Positions 24,442 through 31,335 of a stretch of DNA of 64,000 nucleotides are shown piece by piece. How positions within the stretch are numbered: position 1 is the first letter of the stretch; each line of letters begins with the position of its first letter. The translations under genes and the position numbers were made by a program. The notes under the pieces are model-generated. The model made no database searches. It was not told the origin of the DNA and was given only the letters and a program-made list of their open reading frames with translations. This DNA comes from Vibrio gangliei (GTDB lineage Bacteria > Pseudomonadota > Gammaproteobacteria > Enterobacterales > Vibrionaceae), in assembly GCF_026001925.1 (NCBI RefSeq), contig NZ_AP021870.1, positions 620,001 through 684,000 of the forward strand, read 5' to 3'.

Positions 24442-25469
24442 TTAACTTCTTCTTGTACTGTCGTATTAAACTCAATAGTTACTCGTCTATTTTTTTCTCT
24501 CCCTTTTTCTGTTGAATTATCAGCAATAGGTTCTAATTCACCTTTGCCTACAACATAAACATTAAAGCCTTTTAATCCATTGTTAATCATATAGTTGTAC
24601 ACTGAACGAGCCCGCTCTAGCGATAATTTTTTATTAAACTCTTCTTGCCCAATAGAATCCGTATATCCAGTTATTTTTATATTACCTGTCCCATATTTTT
24701 TTAGTGATTCGAGTGTTGAATCTAAATCTGAGAATGACTTCAATTTACTATCACCAAAAGCAAACAATGCGTTTGAATCTAGAGTTATTTCCTTTTGGGT
24801 ATAGCGAATAGGCTCAGGCTGATTGAAATGATAAGTAAGACCTAATGAGGTAAAATGTAAATCAGCATTACCCGTATTATTTCCACCAATCCCATTAATA
24901 AATTGGTATTCGCCTCGAATTGACCACTGTCTAGACAATTTGTAATCGAGACCTGCCGCCGTCAATAAATGCCAATCATGATCTTTTTTCTTATCATCAT
25001 CTTCTAGTTCAATATCTTTCTTAATGTTTTGATATGCAGCCCCTAATCGTAAATATGGTGTCCACTTATCATTAAGCCTGTACATGAATAAACCGGAAGC
25101 TTCGACGCCATAAATATCTGCTGAAATATCACCAGAGGTGTATTTAGCATCGGGCTTACCATAATCCGTCACACCACCTTCTAGAGCGAACCACGGGGCA
25201 AATTGATAACCGCCATACAAGCCATATCCTAGGGTGTCATCATTACAATCCTCTGCATTATCGGAGCATGCACCATCAAAAGCCCCCCAACCTGTCCTCA
25301 AACCAATATATAAGTGATCGTTATTTTGGTACGGCACATCTTGAGGGTTCATGGTTGTGCTTTCATCTGTCATCGTGTATTGCTTGTCATTAGCAGCAAT
25401 CACTGATCCTGATACACCAATCAGTGATAACCCCATAATAACGTTAGCAACCGCTAATTTTTGTTTCAT
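24438..25469 (-). CDS. OmpA-family outer membrane protein
   Basis: The 343-residue precursor has a signal peptide ending GSVIAA, then an eight-strand barrel domain (roughly 45-205) starting DHLYIGLRTGWGAFDG with a possible disulfide (CSDNAEDC). A C-terminal OmpA peptidoglycan-binding domain follows (about 225-343): ALFAFGDSKL, ITGYTDSIGQEEFNKKLSLERARSV and GREKNRRVTIEF, retaining the Asp and Arg that bind diaminopimelate. It should link the outer membrane to the cell wall. It is followed by, and overlaps, an Ig-like lipoprotein gene, an unusual pairing. Confidence 0.85.
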   Translation of the reverse strand: MKQKLAVANVIMGLSLIGVSGSVIAANDKQYTMTDESTTMNPQDVPYQNNDHLYIGLRTGWGAFDGACSDNAEDCNDDTLGYGLYGGYQFAPWFALEGGVTDYGKPDAKYTSGDISADIYGVEASGLFMYRLNDKWTPYLRLGAAYQNIKKDIELEDDDKKKDHDWHLLTAAGLDYKLSRQWSIRGEYQFINGIGGNNTGNADLHFTSLGLTYHFNQPEPIRYTQKEITLDSNALFAFGDSKLKSFSDLDSTLESLKKYGTGNIKITGYTDSIGQEEFNKKLSLERARSVYNYMINNGLKGFNVYVVGKGELEPIADNSTEKGREKNRRVTIEFNTTVQEEVK

Positions 25470-26021
25470 TAACCTGATACCTAACCGTTAAAAGTTGGGC
25501 GAATTTTATACAACCAATACCCCCCCAGGAATAGGCATTTGTCATTTAAAAAAAAATCGCAATGCAGGTTGCAGCACCGAAAAGCACGCTATATATACGC
25601 ATGAATCTATAACTAAGAATGTGCATTTGAGATTCCCACACTAGGTAAAATAAATAGCTAGTCTCAGTTGGGATAACTAGCGATCACCCAGTACAGTACT
25701 TTGGACAGTAGCCTTAAAGCTAAATTGAAATGGGGCTTGCGATATGAGGTTGTATGAAGCTCTGTTCACAGCTCAACGAATGAACCATCCGTATCACCAG
25801 ATACACCTAGGATTTTAAATTAAAAAGTGCTAGTGCCTGAAGTCAAACTAAAACATCGCAATGCTGCAATACCTATCAGACAGCCATTCCTACAAACCGT
25901 TTGCAGAGCATTAAGTATCAAAAAAGCATCATAAAAACCCATCTGTGACACTCATTGACACCATTGTTCTTGGGATGAGGCATATAATTTTAGCCCCTAA
26001 CGCAAGCAAAGGAACACTTCA
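25470..26021. other. 552-base intergenic region without a recognisable gene
   Basis: The stretch shows frequent stops in all frames, an A-run (25551-25559) and a C-run (25523-25529). A TATAAT at 25983-25988, 34 bases before the PEBP gene, may be its -10. No transposon end, attC site or tRNA could be identified. It may form the far edge of the decayed island that runs to guaC. Confidence 0.4.
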
Positions 26022-26555
26022 ATGAAAATAATCAATACATCTATATTGGCACTAAGTTTGATAACTTTGAGCTCAGCGCAAGCCTTTGAATTAAATAGCA
26101 GTGATATTCAGGAAGGTTACCCGATGGCTAAGACCTTTGAATATAATAGCTGGGGGTGTAATGGTGGCAACCAGTCTCCTCAATTAACTTGGAAAGACGC
26201 TCCATCAGGTACTAAAAGTTTTGCAATCACAGTTTATGATCCCGATGCCCCCACAGGCAGCGGATTTTGGCATTGGATTGCATTCAACATTCCAGCTTCA
26301 GTCAACGAACTAGCACGAAACGTAAACATTAAAAAGCTGGGTGGTATCGAATCTCATATCGATTACGGTACTACTGGATTTGGTGGAGCCTGTCCTCCTC
26401 AAGGGCATGGTATGCACCGTTACCAATTTACCGTGTGGGCATTGCCTACCGAAAAACTAGAGTTAAACGAAAATACTTCAGCTGCTGTGATAGGCTTTAC
26501 ATTGAACAATATTGCTTTAGGCAAATCCAAGTTAACCGCTACTTATACTCGTTAA
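26022..26555 (+). CDS. YbhB/YbcL-type PEBP-family periplasmic protein
   Basis: The 177-residue precursor has a signal peptide ending SSAQA, then the phosphatidylethanolamine-binding-protein fold: SPQLTWKDAPSGTKSFAITVYDPDAP (ligand-pocket DPDAP), FWHWIAFNIP, and GHGMHRYQFTVWALP. Bacterial members (YbhB/YbcL, Raf kinase inhibitor-like) have no settled biochemical role. AAGGA precedes the ATG. An AraC-type regulator follows 22 bases after the stop on the same strand, so the two likely form an operon. They lie in the accessory stretch next to guaC and could be former transposon cargo. Confidence 0.85.
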   Translation: MKIINTSILALSLITLSSAQAFELNSSDIQEGYPMAKTFEYNSWGCNGGNQSPQLTWKDAPSGTKSFAITVYDPDAPTGSGFWHWIAFNIPASVNELARNVNIKKLGGIESHIDYGTTGFGGACPPQGHGMHRYQFTVWALPTEKLELNENTSAAVIGFTLNNIALGKSKLTATYTR

Positions 26556-26580
26556 ACCAAAATAACAAATAGGGGGAATG

Positions 26581-27363
26581 ATGAACCAACAATATCAAGT
26601 TACAACATTTCGAGCAGAACAACTTCAAAAGCTCAGGAATGTAAGGATTCATTCCCCAAGCATTATTCAAATTATGACTGGCAGTAAACGTCTATTTTGG
26701 AGGGAGTCTGCCATAGATGTTTCTCACTCTGAATTGTTGTTATGCGAGGCTTACGAATCATTGAGTTTCGAAAACCTTCCACAAAAGGGAGCTTTTCGTT
26801 CCAGAGTGTTCAGCTTCTATGGATTACCGAGTAGCTCAATAATCGAACTAAGTAAAAGTAACAGCGGCGTAGTAAAAACTCCCATACTAGAAGCTAGTGA
26901 CGCATTACAAGTTACACTAAACGCGCTTTTTTCATTCAATCAACAAAGCATGAGCCAGGATACACAATATTATTGGGTGCAGGGGCTTTATCAACAGTTG
27001 GCAGAACTTGGTGTATTACACTGTCTATTCGCTGATACCAATACGACATTTAGTCAGAGATTAAGTCGCTATCTAGCGAAAAATCCCAGTGAAGAGCATT
27101 ATCTAGACGAGGTTGCTCAGCACTTTGCTATAAGCCGTTCAACAATGATTAGAAAGCTGAAACAAGAAAACACGCAGTATAGAGAAGTGCTAACAGAAGT
27201 CCGGTTAAATCATGCGTTAGACTTAATGCAAAAAGGTCACAATAACGTCGCAATATTGGCTCTTTCATGTGGCTATCAATCCGGAGGGCGCTTTAGCCAA
27301 CGCTTTAAGGATAAGTTTGGACTAACACCAAGAGACTACATTAAAACCGTTACTAATCAATAG
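26581..27363 (+). CDS. AraC-family transcriptional regulator
   Basis: The 260-residue protein has an N-terminal domain without clear family motifs. A C-terminal AraC DNA-binding region follows (about 160-258) with two helix-turn-helices: LDEVAQHFAISRSTMIRKLKQE and ILALSCGYQSGGRFSQRFKDKFGLTPRDY. Two ATGs are adjacent; GGGGG ends one base before the first and four before the second, so 26581 is preferred. It follows the PEBP gene closely and may regulate it. The effector is unknown. Confidence 0.8.
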   Translation: MNQQYQVTTFRAEQLQKLRNVRIHSPSIIQIMTGSKRLFWRESAIDVSHSELLLCEAYESLSFENLPQKGAFRSRVFSFYGLPSSSIIELSKSNSGVVKTPILEASDALQVTLNALFSFNQQSMSQDTQYYWVQGLYQQLAELGVLHCLFADTNTTFSQRLSRYLAKNPSEEHYLDEVAQHFAISRSTMIRKLKQENTQYREVLTEVRLNHALDLMQKGHNNVAILALSCGYQSGGRFSQRFKDKFGLTPRDYIKTVTNQ

Positions 27364-27691
27364 GTTAAGCACTCATAACTGCACATCAACTGACGCAGTT
27401 AATTGCCCCATGAAGAAACTTTAAATGATCCATGAAACACCGGCATTTACTCTTCTCCACAATATTCGTGCCGCTAATCGATCACCAACTTATTATTAAC
27501 CGAATCTTAATGGTTTAGGATAATCAGGTTAATCATTTCGATCAGATTGGGAAAAGCATGTTTAAACCTTGCACATTTTTTAGAACACTTGCATGCTACC
27601 GTTTCAAGGCTTCTTTACCTTACCTACACCAGCAATCGACACTTTAAAACCTCTCTGACTCAAGTTCTCGTAAGTTTTAGTTAGATTTACT
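27364..27691. other. 328-base stretch of decayed sequence
   Basis: No intact gene is present. On the minus strand a short open stretch (about 27606-27680) reads KTYENLSQRGFKVSIAGVGK before a stop; I could not assign it. It lies just past the truncated end of the sigma-54 activator fragment and is probably the debris left by a deletion. Confidence 0.4.
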
Positions 27692-28446
27692 TTACTGAAG
27701 AAAGGGAGGATGCTTTTCAGCCTGTCGATTTATATCACGCATTAATGTTGATATGAGCTCGGGAATGTCTTCCTCTCCTGCTCGAAGCGGTGGCATGTCA
27801 ATAACCCCTACAGCAAGTCGATAACAAAGATCTTCTCGAAATCTCCCTTGTGATGTCATCTCAAACAAGTGTTGATGTGTAGCAGCGATAATACGCACAT
27901 CAACCACTTTAAGTTTGACATCACCAACTCTTGTAATTTTTTTTGTTGCAGCGCTCTCAGTAATTTAACCTGAATATTGAGCGGAAGCTCACCCACTTCA
28001 TCAAGAAACAAAGTACCGCCATTTGCCTGTTTAAATAACCCAGCGTGCTCTTTATCTGCTCCCGTAAAGGCACCTTTTACGTGACCAAACAGAATAGAAT
28101 CCACCAAATTCTCTGGTAAAGCACCACAGTTCACAGCTCTAAATGGTTTATCAGAGTGAAGACTTGCGTTATGAATGGCTGTCGCCATCACCTCTTTGCC
28201 TGATCCACTTTCACCAAGTACCAGTGCTGGCAAATCAGATAATACGAGTCTGTGAGCTTTTTTCACCAGACGTTGCATGATTTCCGACTTTGCTGTTATA
28301 GCTTCAAAAGCCGAGTCTAATTTAGGGCTGTCTGATGTCAGTGATTGTATGGCATTGGTAGAATATTTGGTGTATTCCGTAGCAAAATCAAAAATTTGTG
28401 GTTTACCTCTCAATCCCAAGTAAAACCCTGTTAAGTGGACTTTCAC
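27692..28446 (-). pseudogene. Broken sigma-54-dependent activator (AAA+ domain)
   Basis: Two overlapping frames together encode an enhancer-binding AAA+ core. The first (27856-28446) has GESGSGKE (Walker A), [12 protein letters not shown] (the sigma-54 contact loop) and [13 protein letters not shown] (Walker B). The second (27692-27907) has VDVRIIAATHQHL, GRFREDLCYRL and PPLRAGEEDIPEL. The frame breaks at a run of eight A (minus strand, 27937-27944): a ninth A would restore QQKKITRVGDVKLKVVDVR. The N-terminal sensor domain and the C-terminal helix-turn-helix are missing, so it cannot bind DNA. It is a remnant, not a working regulator. Confidence 0.85.
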
Positions 28447-28474
28447 CTCCTATATTAGATTCAGGAGGAGCTCT

Positions 28475-28570
28475 ATGTTTTTGCAAAGGCCTAAACCTTA
28501 TAACGATGAAAGCTCCGAGAGCTTCTTTATCCGTGTAGCGAACCTTTCCAACCGATATAACAAAGATTAA
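28475..28570 (+). pseudogene. tniQ: N-terminal fragment of a TniQ gene of a Tn7-like (type I-F3 CRISPR-associated) transposon
   Basis: A 31-codon frame with a strong ribosome binding site (AGGAGG at 28463-28468) encodes MFLQRPKPYNDESSESFFIR followed by VANLSNRYNKD and a stop. The FLxRPKPYxDES-ES(F/Y)xxRxA pattern is the TniQ/TnsD family start, and it is nearly identical, from memory, to the TniQ of the Vibrio cholerae I-F CRISPR-associated transposon. A full TniQ has about 400 residues, so this is a truncated remnant. In the next frame INPY appears just downstream, perhaps the other side of an internal deletion. It lies 40 bases from the guaC terminator, at the attachment site known for such elements. 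Confidence 0.75.
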
Positions 28571-28608
28571 CCCCTACCGCCATTTCATCGTCACCATACT
28601 TTATATGC

Positions 28609-28642
28609 ATAAAAAATGGCTGCACATTGGCAGCCACTTTTA
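28609..28642 (-). terminator. guaC terminator
   Basis: TGGCTGC (28617-28623) pairs with GCAGCCA (28630-28636); on the minus strand a run of six T follows. It is retained between guaC and the transposon remnant. Confidence 0.85.
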
Positions 28643-28658
28643 TTTGGATTTTCCGAGT

Positions 28659-29702
28659 TTACTCTTTACCGTACACGTTGTTTTCTTGCTCTTGAACGCG
28701 GATAAAGGTAGTACGCTTAGTTAACTCTTTAAGCTTAGCCGCACCAACGTAGGTACAGGTTGAACGCACACCACCAAGAATGTCATTGATGGTACCGTGT
28801 ACCGAACCACGGAATGGAATGAGCACGGTTTTTCCTTCTGCTGCGCGGTATTTCGCTACGCCACCAGAGTGCTTGTCCATCGCTGATTGAGATGACATGC
28901 CGTAAAATTTCATGAATTGTTTGCCATCTTTTTCAATAAGCTCGCCACCTGATTCTTCATGGCCCGCTAGCATACCGCCAAGCATCACGAAATCTGCGCC
29001 GCCGCCGAAAGCTTTGGATACATCACCCGCGCAAGTACAACCACCGTCACCGATGATCATGCCACCTAAGCCGTGCGCTGCATCGCCACATTCAATAATG
29101 GCAGAAAGTTGAGGATAACCAACACCAGTTTTTACGCGAGTGGTACATACTGAACCTGGGCCGATACCGACTTTTACGATGTCAGCGCCAGCTAGGATAA
29201 GCTCTTCAACCATATCGCCAGTCACTACGTTACCAGCACTGATCACTTTATTTGGGAATTCCGCGCGAACTTTAGTCACGTACTCAACAAGGTGTTCAGA
29301 GTAACCGTTAGCAATATCAATGCAGATAAAGATCAAATCATCGCTCATTGCCATGATGTCTTTGGTTTTCTGGAAGTCAGCATCAGAAGTACCGGTAGAT
29401 ACCATCGCATTGTTTAATACGCTTGCATCATTAGACTCAATAAAGCCCTTCCAGTCTTCAACGGTGTAGTGCTTGTGAACCGCGGTCATTACACCGTGCT
29501 CAGCCAATGCTTTGGCCATATCGAAACTACCAACAGAATCCATATTAGCCGCAATAACAGGTACTCCAGACCATTGACGTCCGCTGTGCTTGAACGTAAA
29601 ATCGCGGGTTAAATTTACTTGAGAACGACTTTTAAGAGTTGAACGCTTAGGGCGGAATAACACATCTTTAAAGCCTAACTTAAGTTCTTGTTCGATACGC
29701 AT
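28659..29702 (-). CDS. guaC: GMP reductase
   Basis: GuaC converts GMP to IMP with NADPH, returning guanine nucleotides to the common purine pool. The 347-residue protein begins [20 protein letters not shown] and carries the IMPDH/GMPR signatures [17 protein letters not shown] and [15 protein letters not shown] with the catalytic cysteine, followed by [25 protein letters not shown]. An open frame extends upstream to 29831, but 29702 gives the canonical start and length; AAGGA lies ten bases upstream. The sequence downstream of guaC is a recognised target of I-F3 Tn7-like transposons, which fits the TniQ remnant there. Confidence 0.95.
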   Translation of the reverse strand: MRIEQELKLGFKDVLFRPKRSTLKSRSQVNLTRDFTFKHSGRQWSGVPVIAANMDSVGSFDMAKALAEHGVMTAVHKHYTVEDWKGFIESNDASVLNNAMVSTGTSDADFQKTKDIMAMSDDLIFICIDIANGYSEHLVEYVTKVRAEFPNKVISAGNVVTGDMVEELILAGADIVKVGIGPGSVCTTRVKTGVGYPQLSAIIECGDAAHGLGGMIIGDGGCTCAGDVSKAFGGGADFVMLGGMLAGHEESGGELIEKDGKQFMKFYGMSSQSAMDKHSGGVAKYRAAEGKTVLIPFRGSVHGTINDILGGVRSTCTYVGAAKLKELTKRTTFIRVQEQENNVYGKE

Positions 29703-29833
29703 AATGCAAATTTCCTTTATTACATAAGAGGTATGTGCCAATTCTGGTGCAGGCAGTAATGTAGCTATTACTTGGTAAATCCTACATGCGTTATGAATGC
29801 TTTGGCAGAAGCGTTCATATATTTCGGACACAA

Positions 29834-29866
29834 AAAAACCGGAGCGTTGGCAGACGCTCCGGTTTT
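29834..29866 (-). terminator. Terminator of the 77-residue protein gene, within the guaC upstream region
   Basis: AACCGGAGCGT (29837-29847) pairs with ACGCTCCGGTT (29854-29864), followed on the minus strand by seven T. It isolates guaC from the gene at 30005. The rest of 29703-30004 should hold the guaC promoter, and no riboswitch was recognised. Confidence 0.85.
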
Positions 29867-30004
29867 CAGCATTATAGGCTGTGATTTTTTTCTTTCTAGT
29901 CTGATATTTTAAATTTTTTTATGATACCTTATGCCAGATAGCACCCCGAAAACTGACTATTCAGTCAAGTCTAACGAGCATACAAAAACTTAAATATCAG
30001 TCAG

Positions 30005-30238
30005 TTACGGCCATAAAGTTAGAATAACAATTCGTAAAACAACTGCCATAATCAGCAAGCTCACGCCAATTTTATAGAACTTAAATTCGCTCACGGTCAT
30101 ATCAACACGTTTATAGAATGCAGTTACTGCCCCTTTCCAATCATGGCTGCGTTTTCCATATTCAAATAAGCTGAATAACACACACGCAACTCCAATCAAT
30201 AAAATCGACTTTTCAACAATCACAAATGCCATTTCCAT
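30005..30238 (-). CDS. 77-residue membrane protein of unknown function
   Basis: I do not recognise the family. Two hydrophobic segments (about 5-25 and 56-76) flank a basic central loop (YGKRSHDWKGAVTAFYKRVDMTVSEFKFYK). AGGAG lies eight bases before the ATG and a strong terminator follows, which supports it as a real single-gene unit. Confidence 0.7.
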   Translation of the reverse strand: MEMAFVIVEKSILLIGVACVLFSLFEYGKRSHDWKGAVTAFYKRVDMTVSEFKFYKIGVSLLIMAVVLRIVILTLWP

Positions 30239-30339
30239 AAATACTTCTCCTCTGCTCTGGCTTTACTATGAAAGTCTAGGAGCAAAAGATCTGTAGTACT
30301 TAGGTCGAATTTTCGAGGATTTGAGATTTGGCGCAAAAA

Positions 30340-30365
30340 AAGAGCCGATCACAAATGATCGGCCC
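30340..30365 (-). terminator. Terminator of the DUF3332 lipoprotein gene
   Basis: GCCGATCA pairs with TGATCGGC (30344-30363) across a CAAA loop, followed on the minus strand by a run of T (complement of 30335-30341). Confidence 0.85.
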
Positions 30366-30409
30366 TAAGCAATAAATTTGTATAGCAGTGTTAGCTAATA
30401 AAAAGGAGA

Positions 30410-30946
30410 TTACAGTTGAGCTGATGCTACGTAATCTTCTAGTTCTTGTAAGCTAACAGTTGTGATTAGCTCGTTGTTTGCATAGAAAGCAACTGCGTCG
30501 CCAGTCTTCACGCCACGTAGAGTTTTTTGCGTACCGTTAACGTAAGAAACGTTCATTTCTAGCGTGTTGTTGTCGATTTTTTGGATAGTTGTGTTTTCAA
30601 CGTCAGCGTTGTTAGCTTGAACTGGCGCACCAGTTAGAGAGCTATCTACTTTATCGTTGACTTTCAACCAAGCTTCAACGCTTGTATCTACTAGAGCTGG
30701 AGACTTGTTAGTGATGATGTTTTTACCAGTCCAGAACTCGATTGAGTTGAAGATAAATAAGTCAGCAATAGAAGCGATACCGTACACTGGGCTCATTAGA
30801 AGGAATAGACCTTCACGAGCGTAACGGTTATCAACTGCCATTAAGTTCACTTTAGTTACTAGGCCAGTTACACCCATTTGACCCATACAGCCACTTAGAG
30901 TTGTTACGCCAAGAGCTGCTACGATAGCTACTTTCAACTTTTTCAT
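30410..30946 (-). CDS. DUF3332-family lipoprotein
   Basis: The 178-residue precursor has a lipobox LSGC (Cys20) after a short signal. A conserved hydrophobic segment (REGLFLLMSPVYGIASIADLFIFNSIEFWTG) follows, then a soluble acidic C-terminal half. This matches DUF3332, a family I associate with vibrios and relatives, of unknown function. It stands alone between terminators. Codon use looks like that of a well-expressed gene (frequent GTA, GAA, CGT), an impression not measured. Confidence 0.75.
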   Translation of the reverse strand: MKKLKVAIVAALGVTTLSGCMGQMGVTGLVTKVNLMAVDNRYAREGLFLLMSPVYGIASIADLFIFNSIEFWTGKNIITNKSPALVDTSVEAWLKVNDKVDSSLTGAPVQANNADVENTTIQKIDNNTLEMNVSYVNGTQKTLRGVKTGDAVAFYANNELITTVSLQELEDYVASAQL

Positions 30947-31335
30947 AATAAATTACTCTCTATTAATGTTTTTAAATACTTAGAAGCGTTCAAGGTTAAA
31001 CCCATTCAAGACAAACCATCTCAAAAACTCAAGGTTAACAGCCTCTTGTAAATCTAGCACACTGCCGTGGATAGAATAACTTTATTTACCTTATTTTTGA
31101 AGTAAGTAGCGATAATTGACATACCCAACTTGCTAATTTATATCCATTTTCATAGCCGGGATTCATAAAACATCAAGAATACATAATAAATAATTATTGT
31201 ACTTACATATCAAAAACATAGATAAAACGTTAGTAGAACATAATGAATTTCAAAACTCTTCACTTATTTAGGTATCATTAATTTGTTACTCTTATCAATT
31301 AGAGACTAATTAGATGGATTTTAAATGGTAGCCCA
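30947..31335. other. 389-base AT-rich region between the DUF3332 and cti genes
   Basis: No gene is visible. The region is strongly AT-rich (for example 31180-31230) and holds the divergent promoters, but no operator could be named. No strong ribosome binding site precedes the cti ATG; GGTAG is the best candidate. Confidence 0.4.

Noticed and set aside
25953..25988. TTGACA followed by TATAAT upstream of the PEBP gene as a sigma-70 promoter
   Set aside because: The two hexamers are about 22 bases apart, too far for a standard promoter; only the -10 is kept as a suggestion.
25470..26021. Tn7-like transposon end or integron attC site
   Set aside because: No repeated TnsB-type sites, TGT/ACA terminus with repeats, or attC core inverted repeats could be found by eye.
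27606..27680. Short minus-strand open stretch beyond the sigma-54 activator fragment, considered as a transposase or integrase tail
   Set aside because: About 25 residues with no firm family match; it may be debris from a deletion but cannot be assigned.
29703..29831. 43-residue upstream extension of GuaC
   Set aside because: GuaC has a canonical start at 29702 with a ribosome binding site; the extension has no similarity to the family.
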